Shown here in pieces: positions 34,948-46,884 of a DNA stretch of 64,000 bases. Source of the DNA: Canna indica. Lineage: Eukaryota; Streptophyta; Magnoliopsida; Zingiberales; Cannaceae. The notes under the pieces are model-generated. The model did not search any database. It was not told the DNA's origin and was given only the letters and a program-made list of their open reading frames with translations. A program made the position numbers and the translations under genes. How positions within the stretch are numbered: the first letter of the stretch is position 1; every line of letters begins with the position of its first letter. The stretch is taken from assembly GCA_034359265.1 (NCBI GenBank), contig CP136896.1, forward strand, positions 4,495,501-4,559,500. Direction: 5' to 3'.

Positions 34948-37900
34948 TTATGAAGTTGTAGATACTGGAAGCGTGTTTATTACAGGCAAAGGCATAGGAG
35001 GTGGTGAACTAATTTCTTCAATTGTAACTGGATTGTGATGAGGCCCCAACAATGTGGCAACTGCAAATATTGACATCCTTTGGCTGTTAGAAGGTGTCGA
35101 GTAACTGCGGTTATGCCCAAGAGGTGTTGGCAGTGGCAATTTTGTTAATGAGACATCTGGTAGAATATTGCTTCTTGCAGCAGACACTTTGTTTGTAGAG
35201 ACCAAGGGTCCAGAATAACCAACCAAACTTGATGACACTGCTATCCTCTCTGAATCAATTGGTGGCCTAGGAAGCTCGTGAAGTTCGCTGATTTTCGGAG
35301 CTGATACAGGGGGCGAGGTTCTAGGAATCACTTTTGGAGGTAGAGGCGGCTGACTTTTTGCAAGACAAGGAATTTCCATTGAGTGTCTGTATTCAGAAGC
35401 AGAAAATGTGGATTTGCTTGAGAATGGTTTGCTTGTCAACGGACCAGAAAAGGCATGTCGTTTCAGCTTGTTTGTATCACAAACTGTTCGTCTACCATAT
35501 TGTGGCACTGGCGGCTTCTCTGGAGAATAAGAAGGCATCCTGATGGGCCCACTGTAGATATTGTTCCCGCCAGATATAGAATTCTTTGAAGACATGGTCG
35601 CACTTGAAAACTCTCTCACCTTGATATTTTTTACAGGTTTTTTCGCCTCCAAAGGAGATGAATGCCACAATGGTGGTGACCGACTACCCTTTGTTTCTAG
35701 GCAAGCAGTAGGGGAACTTGCATTCTCATTCTTGTTATCAGCTGGTGTAGGTAGGACACAAGCGTGAAACTTTCTGGTTGATATGGGTGGTTTTTCTGTT
35801 TTCTCGGCTAAATCAATCTTGAAGTCAGCATAAATTGGTGCTGATTTACTACTGTATGCAGGCTTCAAACTGAAATTGAGCATCTCTAACGGGCTTTTGT
35901 CAGTATTCTCCTGCACGAAATAGAATAAAGCATGAGATAAATTACATATGTCAACTAGCCAAATGCTGTGGTAATATGAGTTGATGCCCAAACAAATATT
36001 TTGGATTATGTCATTCTAAGTTATATAAAACATGAAAACCATCAGCTAAAGCTAGAAGAATAGTTTATGTTACGTAAAAACTGAAGTTATAAATATCAAT
36101 GCTGATGCTCAAATCAGGGATGGGCAAAAAACGTGATCCAACCAACCCAAAACATAAGCCTGCCCAAACCCAAACTGAATGGGTGGGATTTCGTATTTTT
36201 TTTTACTTTTGGAATTTCAGGTTCAGGTTTCATTTAGTTATTTATTGAAAATCAAATCCAACCTGAAACCTGGACCAAGTAATTTAAAAAGACTCAATCC
36301 GACCCAATTAATTTTTAAAAAATATTTTTTTTGAAAAATAAATTTAGTTGAAGAACCCGATTTACCCGACGCAACCCCTAAAACCTGATGACATTAATTG
36401 GAAAACCCAATTTACTAGATCCAAAAACCCTGACCCAAAATTAATTGAAAACTCTATTTGATCCGGCCCAAAAGTTCGTTACCCGAATCTTAGTTACCAA
36501 AATTTTACCCAAAACCTGACCAGAACACGATCGGGTCAGATTTTCATAAATATAAGACCTGAAAATTTCAGGTCAAGTTGTCCCGCGCCTAGCTCAAATG
36601 CCACTATAAACACGAAAATCAACATGACAAGATGATACATTTATAATTCCAATGCAAAAATCAACCGATTTAACAATGAAAAATGGACAACTATTAGGTT
36701 CTGAGAAAATCTATTACACTATAAAAGAACAACTCGTTGGGGCATTGTCCTGAGTTCTTACTATATCTTTTTATCCAATAAAGATGATGGGAAAATGATA
36801 GAACAGGGTTCTTACTGGTTATCTATAATATTTGATGCATTGACCAAGTATTATTAGAGATGCACTATGATCAAGGTAGTTGTTTATATTAGTACAGCAA
36901 CATGAAGCAATTAGTGACCACCAAACATATCTAAGTTGACGGACTAGAATGATAATGTATGTCAGTACGAAGTATTTTCTAAGCTCTAATAGAAAGAAAA
37001 TCTATTAGAATGTGAATAATGAAACATGATGCTTAAAGATTTTACCTCTATGGAATTTGTAGATGTATACATAACACTTTGTTCTTGAAAATTTTTTTGA
37101 TAATCAAAACTTAGCTCCATATCATCACTGCCATCATCCACATAATAACTACCAACATCATCATCATCATCATCATCAGAGCCAGAGCCATTATCATCAA
37201 GTTCAGTGAACTTGTAATCAATATGGTGCAGGTCAGCAACTGCTTTAATATGTGATTCAACCATCTCAAGAGTCTTAAGTCCTCTCCTGAAGAAGCTTAG
37301 CTGAATTCCACATAAAGGAAAATTTAGGATACCACACCAATTTCTGCTTTGTGAAGCAATGACATGTTTTCATGGAACTCAAGATAAACTACCTGGGTAG
37401 CATGGTGGCGAGTAGCCTGTGTCAAAAGACTTTGGAATTGGCCTTTTTTCAATGATTTCAATCGAAAAACAAATACGTCTACCTCATCTTCATAACTGGC
37501 CAGAGCTTCCTGCAATTGCTTTGATGAGAAAGTTTTGGATTTGGGATGCCTTGAACCTTCTTTTCCTCTATTTACCACTAACATGTTTTTATATATCTCC
37601 CTGAAGAGGAGAGGTCAAACTTAAGAAACAAAACATTTTACCAAAAAGTAAGACACAGTCACAAGTCACAACAATTTCATACCTTTTAGCATCACAAAGG
37701 CATTTCATTTTCTGCAACCAAAAAAAAAAATCTTACTAAGCAATAGAACCTGTAAACTTCTACATTAAGATAAAAGTTCCTTTGTAATATCAATAAACAG
37801 TTAAAAGTGCAGTGCAGTAAACCCTGGAATAATACAAAGGAAAGCAACAAGATAAACAATTGATGAAGTAAGGCTTTCACTGGAACCTAACCAATTGTCA

Positions 37901-40537
37901 AAGCAAATAAGATGTATGAGCAACTGTGTGATGTGTACTTCAATTGACCATTTATGCATTTTATCATCTCAAAACTTAAAAGATATATTAAAAGAAACCA
38001 ACCTCTAAATTGTCAAGTTCTCTAAGAAGGGACCTTGATGGCTTATCCATTGTCTTTAAGATATGATTACGCTGCAAAACAGATAGTATATTGCTACATT
38101 ATTCATCACATGATATTGCACCAAGACATTCACTAGGAAAGAGTAGGCTGAATTAATGCTACAGCACAGGAAACTCACATAGACATCAAAATGTTTCTGC
38201 AGCTCAAACTGTGCCTTTCCCATCATCATTAAAGCCATACCTGCACACATGATGAATGCATATAGTTACTCAATAGGATGAATAAACTTAAAGAATCATA
38301 AACAATTGCTGAAAGATTTTTTTTAAAATACATATTTTCTTTTTAGCTATCTCCTATTTATTCCAGAAAGAAGCTTTATGTGGTTTCTAGATCAAGTTAC
38401 AATTGATAAAAGTCCAGCTTGTATACATCTGCATGGTCAAACTATAAGGTTGGTTGGCTTGAGGTAGTTGTAGCAGGCTAAATATAGGAAACAAGGAAGA
38501 ACTACTCCAAAACAAATCTATTCTTTATTGAACCCTGTACTGATTCGAACTATCTAATATTTCCATTCATATTGCTTGGTAAAGCTTGACTTGTACAATC
38601 AGTAGTTATCTGAGTGTATGGAAAGTTACAAAGTTGAGTTTGCTCACCACTATCTTCATCATCATTCAATGCAGTTTTCTCAAGTAAGCATGTGCCCAGT
38701 TCCTCCAGTGCTTCTGAGAACTCTGAAAAGTCATACAAATTTGAATAGCTTCAAATGGCCGTACATTATACTCATCCCACCAATACTAGTGTATATCTCT
38801 AGAAAATAATATCATAACTTGAGGAGAATCTTAAGAGAAAGACTAGTATATAAATAACGATCCAAAAATAAACCTGATAGGCTTAGATCCATGTCTATTC
38901 ATATGATTTCTAAGGTTATATATAAAACTATCTAATACAACTGTAATATAAAAAATAAGTTCAGTGAAGTGCTGTTAAAGTTTAATTGGAAACATAATAT
39001 CAGCAGAATTCCATTTTAGTACTTTCACCCACAACTTTATTCGCTCTTTTATTGGGTTAAGAAGGGTTCTTACTTAGCATTATTTTCCACCATTGAGCAG
39101 TTTTACTGGGATTAGGACTCCCATTTGCATCTGACTTACTTTTTGCTATACTTCTCCTACTTCAACCTTGCCCAATTGATAGTAATGACACCTTTGGAAT
39201 GGTCTTTCCATTGTTGAAAGTAGATCAAACTTTGCTCTAATACCTTATCATTAGAGTACGCCTCTAATAAATGCCACCTACTGATAAGTAGGAAAGCTGC
39301 ACAGAAGCTTTTCCAAGCAGATTATCAACAAGGTTTCTTGATAAACTAACCTACTTTGCTGATGCATAAAATGTAGAGGTTTCCACTCATGTCTATTTAT
39401 ACTGCTATTACTAGCAAAAACTACTGATTGAACTAGGTCTCTTAACTAGTAAATTATATTTATAATTTATAAAAAATATTTTTAAAATAAAATACTGAAG
39501 TGCTGCTAGATTGCTATGGATGTCGGATAATGATTGCTTTTAACTGAGGTACAAAATTAACTAGAATATTATGTCTTAGCTAACTAAATTATTTCAACAC
39601 ATTCTTCGTGCATGAGTAGATGACAAGCTACAATGTCTCTTCTGTACCCAATTGGTGCATAAGCCAGTACCGTGTGCATTATTTGCAGTTGTACATGCTG
39701 CAGACAGTATGCTGTCATAGTAGTTCCTCATGTCCTGCATATCCTGCAAAGAGATGGCACCAAGTCATCAAACCGTCTGATCATGAATAAATTGATTGAT
39801 TTACTCTAGGCAAAATATTCTTCCGATCAGTTTGTAAATTTACTCTGGGAATTATCCATAATTCCTCAAGTAGAAAATTGAATAGCTCAACACCAACATA
39901 CATAAAAGACAACACAAATAGTCCGGATTTTAAAGCTTGTTATTTCAAAAATATTACACATATATTTGGAGGTAACAACTAACTCGCTTGAACTAGATGG
40001 GTAAGAATAAGGAAAAACTTGCAGCTATTGGAGATCACGTTATTGCACTAAACCACGCACAAAGATAATTAATAGTAAGGATTTAGTAGATCATCTTCGT
40101 TCAGCCATTTCTTCATTCCATAATAAAATCCATTAAAGAGAATAAAATACTAATGATGCAAACAGTGAAACGAAAATATAATATCAACCCCAAAACATCA
40201 CAAATTGCAGCATATTTCTTAGAAACAACGATCCCTCTTACGAACACAAAAAAAAAAAGCATCACATAAAAGGAGAACAAAATGGATACTCCGCATAAAT
40301 CGCAAAAAAATCCTCATTTTGCACCGTTTGGTGCAACGTAAAAAATGAAAAAAAAAAAAAAAAAAAAAAAGGAACGATTTTTGCTATGTATTTCATCGAA
40401 AACGCAAGCATCAGATTCACCTGTGTGGCCTGGGCGAGCTCGTCCAGCTTCGTCGGCGGGCGGTGCTGCTTCTTCTCCTCCTTGCGGTCGTTCCGCTGGA
40501 GGGTCAACCCTCGAAACATTCTCAGCGGCGACTTCAT
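34948..40537 (-). CDS. BAR-domain protein, At2g33490-like
   Basis: Nine coding exons: 40537-40421, 39743-39671, 38722-38648, 38240-38179, 38071-38003, 37711-37683, 37600-37393, 37300-37046, 35910-34948. All junctions are GT-AG with matching phases, giving 616 residues, close to the Arabidopsis protein's length as remembered. The start MKSPLRMFRG and motifs KLDELAQATQ, LGTCLLEKTALNDDEDSG, GKAQFELQK, RLKSLKKGQ then LLTQATRHHATQ, and HHIDY identify the family. The N-terminal 260 residues form an AH/BAR-type helical domain that would bind and curve membranes. An acidic stretch follows, then a Pro/Ser-rich tail (KRHAFSGPLTSKP, APKISELHELPRPP). The cargo is unknown. An alternative last exon is possible: a donor at 34965 joined to 34519-34502 would end the protein in DSFED. 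The stop at 34948-34950 was preferred because a strong GTAAGT donor follows it. Confidence 0.92.
36115..36591. mobile_element. hAT-type MITE inside a BAR-gene intron
   Basis: 477 bp starting CAGGGATGGGCAAAAAACG and ending TTGTCCCGCGCCTA. It is flanked by perfect 8-bp duplications GCTCAAAT (36107-36114 and 36592-36599). The inside repeats AACCTGA and AACCCAA motifs. It lies in the intron between exons 8 and 9 and leaves the splice sites intact. Confidence 0.85.
40348..40370. repeat. Poly-A run of 23 in the first BAR-gene intron
   Basis: Twenty-three A on the plus strand, hence poly-T on the gene's strand, about 50 bp inside intron 1. Confidence 0.9.
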
Positions 40538-40954
40538 CGTCGGGTCTCCTCCCCCGATCGAACCCCTAAATCCAAACACCGGACACCTCCTTTTGGATCA
40601 GAAACTCTTGAAGACTGCAGCCGAAATTGGAAAGGGAAGCGCCGGCCGATGGGAGTGCAAGCAACAAAAAAATTCCTCCTTTTTGCTCCTTCTGAGGCGG
40701 TCCAAAACAGCAGAAGGAATTGGGAATGGTGGATTAGACTTTGGAATCGCAGGGGAAGAGGGGCAGCTCCTATTTGGGTTTTCCATGACTCTTATTGCGC
40801 GCTATTTATTTTTCCTCGTGCTAACTTCACATTTCCTTCTTCTTGGTCAAACAAGACAACGAGTGCTTGCTTGATGAGGGAGAAGGAGATCACACTCTCG
40901 TTGCCAAAAATTACCAAAAATGACGACAAAAATGTTTTAGAAATAAATTACTAT
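40538..40954 (-). promoter_or_regulatory. Leader and promoter region of the BAR gene
   Basis: GC-richer sequence upstream of the ATG at 40537; an in-frame extension to 40579 lacks family likeness. No clear TATA box is seen. The overlapping plus-strand frames (40386-40978) carry no recognisable motif. Confidence 0.4.
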
Positions 40955-41455
40955 CAGATAAATAGTAAAAAATATTGATGAACTATAATTCATTTATAAT
41001 TACTTTCATAAATTTTAAAATTAAATTAAAGAATAAATTAAATTTTATGAAACTAATAAAAATATTTACTTTATTAACTCAAAATTATTTATTTAACATC
41101 ATCTTACTTAAGATGACACGTGACAATTTTTAACTGATTCAAATATTAATAAATTAATAAATTAGAAAGTATGAAATATTAATTGTTTGAAAAGTTAATT
41201 AAAAAATAAATTAAAATTAAATTTTTTCTATTTTTTAATTTTTTTAATTAATTTTTTAATTTATCTTTTTATATCAAGACCAATAAAAATTATCGCTAGT
41301 CATTTTTTTAAAAAAAAATATATTAAATAAATAACAAGTTAACATACGAGATATTTTTATTAGTTTCATAAAATTTAATTTTTTTTATTGTTGAAGTTTA
41401 TAAATGATAATTATAAATGAATCATAATTCAACGAAGATTTTACTATTTATTTTT
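40955..41455. repeat. Inverted-repeat (foldback) MITE
   Basis: Left ATAAATAGTAAAA and right TTTTACTATTTAT are inverted. Inside, ATTCATTTATAATTA and AAATTTTATGAAACTAATAA recur as mirror copies. It is very AT-rich. The target duplication was not resolved. Confidence 0.65.
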
Positions 41456-41758
41456 ATATTATATATATATATATATACACACGTGGTCGAACCCGTGTTT
41501 ATTCGTTGCTAAAATTTGTAAAGAAAATAAATATTATTTTTGAAACATTGTTTCTCAATTAAAAAATAAGAAAATAAGAAATTAAGAAAATAAGTATTGA
41601 AATTTCTATCTAACTTGAGCCTCAAGTTGCAAAAGGAGAAGCTTTCACTTTTACTAGTTTATGCGGACGGGGCGGAATAATTGAATGTTTTTTTTTGTTA
41701 ATCAATTCACTCGTTACGGGATTTCTTTGTACAGCACACTTAAAACATTAAAAAAAAA
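41456..41758. other. Non-coding spacer
   Basis: A (TA)n run at about 41460-41476 is followed by CACACGTGG. No gene is seen. Confidence 0.5.
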
Positions 41759-42241
41759 TAGGGATGACAATTAAAATTAGTTAATTATGGTTAATCGATT
41801 AATCAAATCGTAAAATTCAATTCCAGATAGTGAATTTACGATTCAATTTTGATTTTGATTTCGGTTAGAGAGTATAAAAAACTGATTAAATTCAGTTCGA
41901 TTTCGGCTATCGGTTCGTGGATAACCAGTAACCGAATTATTGATTATATATTTCGATTATCAAATATCCGCGAATAGTTGGTCTACAAAACAGCTATAAT
42001 TAATTATTTTAATGATCTTTGATATTTCACAATCTAATTCTCTAACAAGTTTCATTTTACTAATCAATTAATCGATTAGTATACAGATAGTCATTTCTAT
42101 CTGAATTGAGCTAATCGGTTTTGATTGTGTATGCTAGTTTTTTAAATTGAATAATTTCGATTTTGATTAGCGGATTTTTAATTCGGTTTTGATTTCGATT
42201 AATCATAAAAAATACGATTAATTGAATTATTATCATCCCTA
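41759..42241. mobile_element. hAT-type MITE
   Basis: 483 bp from TAGGGATGACAATTAA to TTATTATCATCCCTA, a 15-bp imperfect terminal inverted repeat. The inside is built of TTAATCGATTAATC-like units. The flanks are A-rich, so the target duplication is ambiguous. Confidence 0.75.
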
Positions 42242-43849
42242 AAAAGAACTATCGATACATCTATATTATTAGGGGATGTTTGTTTCATGGGTATAGAAGG
42301 ATAGTATAAAAGATAAATTTTAATCCCTTATTTATTTGGTGCTTGGATTAGAATAAATTAAGATCAAAAGAATATAACATTGATTTTATATCCTTGTAAA
42401 TTGGATGAAAAAATCTTATAATAATTCTTCATCTCATTTATTATTCTATCGTATCTTCTTGTTCGGTGAAAAGGTAAATTAAGAGACCACACCACTTTGA
42501 GTAGGCTTTTTATTTTGTCACAAGAAATCCTCTAAAATAAAAAGCAACTAAAATGTGAATAATTAACTTCATTTTTTTTTTATAAAAAAAAACTCAAATT
42601 AGCCACTTAAGAGATATATTCAAACAAATCCTCTTCATTTTAACCCGATTATATATTATCTAAATTAGCCACCAATTAAGATAAATTAAAATTTCCTATC
42701 CATCATATAAAAATTAATTTAAAAATTAATTAAATTTTTTTAAAAAAATAGAAAAGTCGCATAATTATATATTAATGTGATTGTGGCTAGTATATGTAAT
42801 AGTAAAAGAGCATCCTATTTTGATGAGACTTGCTTTATCACAAAGAAAAGATAACTCAACAACTAAAATTAAAAGTAACTAAAATATGGACAATCAAATT
42901 TAATTTTTCTTTTTCAATTTAATTAAATATCCTCTTCACTAATTGAGATTAATTGAATGTTCTCTCAAGTTATATTAATATTTTATTTTAAAAAATAAAA
43001 GATCACACAATTGAAGGCCGTATAAATATGATAACGCCGCATAATACGGCTTATGGTTCACAGTTCACACTGAGCTCAAGATTATAATTTTGACATGAAA
43101 AAAAAACAATTTTAATTAATTCTTTGAAATTAATTCCAATTTTAATTAAATAACCAAATAAAAATAATTAATTAATTCCAGAATAAAAGACTAAAATAAT
43201 TAATTAAAAATAGTTAGAATATACTTGAAGTGTCATATTTCTTCAACGTAGCCAATTTGGCACGAAGATAAAATTTTTGTTACTGGGATTGCTTATCAAT
43301 TATCATTTTAGTGTGGGTCAATTGTGGGTAGTACAATTGATGATAATATATTATATGTTATTTTGAGATTTAAAATTCGATTTTTAGTATGATTATCTAT
43401 TATAATTTTTTTTTTTTTTTAAAAAAAAAATTATCACTTTCGTGTGGGGCCTAAAATTGCGACCGCATGAAAATTTCGTTTAATTGAATAAGAAAATGTG
43501 TACTGGATCTTAAAATACATGTTAATTCTCGAGCAAACATTGACGAAATCTTAAAAGCCTTTGGCTTCCCAGTTCACATTATGTATGCGGCGTATTCTAT
43601 AATTTTTATTTACATAGAGTAAAATTAAATAATAGATAATGATTTCAAGGATTGAAGCGGACACGGATTCTTGACCGTTGACCAAGGGCCTGACCGGCCA
43701 TTGGTCAACCTTCCAAATTAGATGGTGAGGGCTGCACGTAGACCGGTCAACAACCCTCTCAATTGGCCCGCTCGGGTCTCTCGTTGGAAGCTTTAACCCC
43801 TCGATGACGTCCAACTATCAAATCGGCCGGATTTTTTTTCAACGGTGAT
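42242..43849. other. AT-rich non-coding region
   Basis: No gene is seen. 42282 onward (GGGGATGTTTGTTTCATGG) resembles a MITE edge, but its partner was not found. 43660-43810 is GC-richer with several TTGACC/GGTCAA motifs and resembles 46315-46360 (GGCCATTGGTC). Confidence 0.5.
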
Positions 43850-44286
43850 TAAGTTTGGTTGACGAAGTTGATTCGAACCGAACCGATTTAAATCAAATCA
43901 ATTTTTTTTTCTTTATTCAAACTTCAACCCGAATCCGAAACGAATAATTCCTAATCCGATTTAATCCGAACCAAAATTGTTCGGTTCGGTTCGATTTCAA
44001 CCCAGAAAAAATTGAAATTGAGGGATTGAGGGAGAAATCCAAATATTAAACCTAGCGGGCCTAACCCAATCCCCGACCCGAACCCGATATCTGGAAAAAA
44101 TAATTAATATTTTTCGATTATTCGGTTTTCGGTTCGGGTTGGTTCCCGAATTTCGGGAACCGGATCCGAACCGAAATAATTGATCGGGTTCGGTTCGGGT
44201 CAAGAATCGAACCCCGCGGCGTTGAAATCGAACCGAACTAAAAAAATCGATTCAGTTCGGTGTAATCCGAATAATGGACACCCCTA
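43850..44286. mobile_element. Non-autonomous deletion derivative of the hAT element at 52082
   Basis: Its right half matches the right end of the 52082-56460 element closely (GAACCCCGCGGCGTT, CCCGAATTTCGGGAACCGG, ending GGACACCCCTA). Its left half matches the left end (TTCAACCCGAA, CCGATTTAATCCGAACC-like). The transposase is missing. The left terminus is degraded and no target duplication was found. Confidence 0.8.
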
Positions 44287-45166
44287 ATTGGAATCAAGCC
44301 GTTGATTCGGCGCGCTTGTTTTATGCGACTTGATTTATAGTGATGAACTAATGATGCGCTTTTTGTACGCATAGAAAGAAATTTTGATTAGGGTCAGCAT
44401 TTATATATTGAATGATTTTATTTTAGAAAAAATAAAAAAAATAAAATTTACACATATAAATTTTGATTCATTATAAAACTTAGTTCCTAAATTTAATTTT
44501 GAAATATTGTATATAAATTAGAAACTAGAACTTAATTTCATAATAATAAAAACTATTCTGAAACTTATTAAAACATGTGACTCCTTGTATTATGTCAGAA
44601 TTTTTTAGAATAAGTTTTAAAAAAATAAAAATGGCCCATTTCTTACGGAAATTATCAATTTTTGTATACAATTTTTTTTCTTCTATCAGCTAAAACTTTA
44701 TCTTTAAAATTTATATCAATTTAAGTTTAGTGTCGAAATTTTTATTTCTTTTATTAAGACAAGTTTGAAATATATACAAAAACTTCTTCTCGCACTATTT
44801 TTCTGGACATCGTATTTTAAAGCCCATGACAACGGACCAACACCCAACCACAATCGAAACCATCAACCTGACGTCTCCTCCGACAATTTTTTCAACAATT
44901 GATATACGAGTTCTTCCATTTTTGACTTGGGATAGAGGAGGCTTTTGTAGAGACCTACTCGATTGTGATTAGCTCGTTGATTTTCTCCAATCATAGTCAA
45001 AATGGAAGAACTCGCGCAACCAATCTTGTACTACATAAATTTGAGTTTTATCAACTTTTTTTAAAAAAATAAAAACAATTTTATTATTTTAAAACCATAA
45101 AGCTACAATGTTGACCTACAAAATCATTCTTCAAAATTGAACTAAATTCATTCAGAAAGCTATGCT
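44287..45166. other. Non-coding region
   Basis: AT-rich with inverted-looking segments near 44420-44620. No gene is seen. Confidence 0.4.
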
Positions 45167-45280
45167 AGAGAAAGTCGAATTCATTAGATAAGTTATATTA
45201 TCAATAGTCATATGGGCAAAAGTAGAGAAAGTCAAATTCATTAGATAAGTTCTATTATCAATAGTCATATGGGCAAAAGT
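45167..45280. repeat. 57-bp tandem duplication
   Basis: Two head-to-tail copies of a 57-bp unit starting AGAGAAAGTC and ending GGGCAAAAGT (45167-45223 and 45224-45280) with two visible differences. Confidence 0.9.
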
Positions 45281-45582
45281 TTAAGGTTGGATCACCTAAG
45301 GTTGGGAAAAAGTTTGAGGTAGGGTTCTCACTCATTTCTCTTACCATGATGAAGGTTATGTAAAAAGCATGTAGATGGGTAGCTTATTTCATCGCCGAGG
45401 ATCAGTGTTTTGAGAATTTTATGGAGTTTTTTATTGTAATTCTTCTAGATTATTGAGAGGTTGATCAAGTCTTGGTGATGTTCATCGTGATGGGGGTGGC
45501 TATTTTGCCACTGCCTATCCATGGGCGATCCATGATGTCACTATTGTGAGCAACAACGACCTTTGATCTCGTTGTTGCCTCG

Positions 45583-46022
45583 TAAGGGTGCAAGTGAGCC
45601 GAGCTACTCACGAGCTAGTCGTGATCGACTCGATGAAAACTCAACCTCAACTCGATATTACCAAGCTCGAGTTGGGCTTACATGTGAGCGAGCCAAGCTC
45701 GAGCCAACCAATACTTGGCTTGAGGAGCTTGCAAGCCTAATCGAGTTATATATGTGAGCCTAAATTTGAGATTATTCACAAGCTCAATTGAGCTCAGTAT
45801 AATTCGATCCTATAGAACTCGATCTTGGGCCGAGCTTAATTGAGCTCGTTCACGAGTTCACTCAAGTATGGAAAAATAAACAAGTCTAACGAGCCGAGCT
45901 TGGGCTAGCTTGGAGATCAAAGCTCGACCAAGATCGAGCTCGAGCTCGAGCTCAACATTTTTTAAATGAGTCGAACTGAGCTTGCCTCCACTCGAGCTCA
46001 ACTCGGCTTGATTACAACCCTA
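45583..46022. mobile_element. hAT-type MITE, GAGCTC-rich
   Basis: 440 bp from TAAGGGTGCAAGTGAGCC to GGCTTGATTACAACCCTA. It is flanked by perfect 8-bp duplications TTGCCTCG (45575-45582 and 46023-46030). The inside is packed with GAGCTC and CGAGCC motifs. Confidence 0.88.
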
Positions 46023-46699
46023 TTGCCTCGTGAGGGGGGCAGGGCAACGTCGATGCATGCAAACACAGGATGGCCGCATCAATACTGTAACACGCGACAA
46101 AGCGATCATTATGCTATCACATACAATAGGGGCGGCTCGGGCCACGTTGTGTGTGGCAGGGATGGCATGGGTCATCGCCATTGCATGTTGTGGGTTGCAA
46201 CAACACCATTCGAGCGGTGCCACGCTCGATCGAGGCGCGCTGTCAACTGGATCCGACAATGTTGGGATAGAGGATAGGTAGAGGGGTCACCAAGTGTGTA
46301 ACAATGGCCCTGAGGGACGATATCGGCCATTGGTCGACCCAAATAGATGGCGGCTAGGACACTAGATAGGAGAGAGGAAGAGATGACTTATTTTTATAAG
46401 GTAATTACCTGAATATATCCTGAACTTTGGACTTTATATATAAGGATTAATTAATGAATTTAGCCTAAATTATAGGGGTTTAAACAAATCTAGCCTACCT
46501 TTTAATTTTCCATAATTCTAGCCCAAACTATAGAATTTACAATAATTATAACCCGCCGTGAGATACTCGTTACATTAATTGTTAGTTGCTGACGTGGCTG
46601 CACAGTCAGCTTTTAAAAAAAATATTTTTTATTCATTTATCTTTATTTTTGCCGCCTCAGCCTATACTGTTTTGAAAAATAAAATATTAAAAATATTAA

Positions 46700-46862
46700 A
46701 ACTCTTTTGGCTTCTTCTTCGTCAAGCTTCCCGTTGTGCGCTCGCTGGCGATGACCAGGTAAAATGCGACCACCATTGCGGCCTTCGTGGCTCGCGGCGA
46801 GATGGGCTTCTCGATCAGCTTCACCAGCGCTTCGATCAATCCGTCTGTTCTAGCGATCGCAC
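46700..46862 (-). pseudogene. PUB22/23-like U-box ARM fragment, left arm copy
   Basis: The minus-strand frame reads DGLIEALVKLIEKPISP then TKAAMVVAFYLVIASERTTG, typical of the ARM-repeat region of plant U-box E3 ligases of the PUB22/23 type. It is a short piece within the inverted arm, mirrored by 48930-49060. It has no start and no U-box. Confidence 0.8.
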
Positions 46863-46884
46863 CGTTGATCAGCCCCCAGTGACC

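Noticed and set aside
40386..40978. Plus-strand frames of 162 and 171 codons upstream of the BAR gene
   Set aside because: They overlap exon 1 in antisense and the promoter, and show no known domain.
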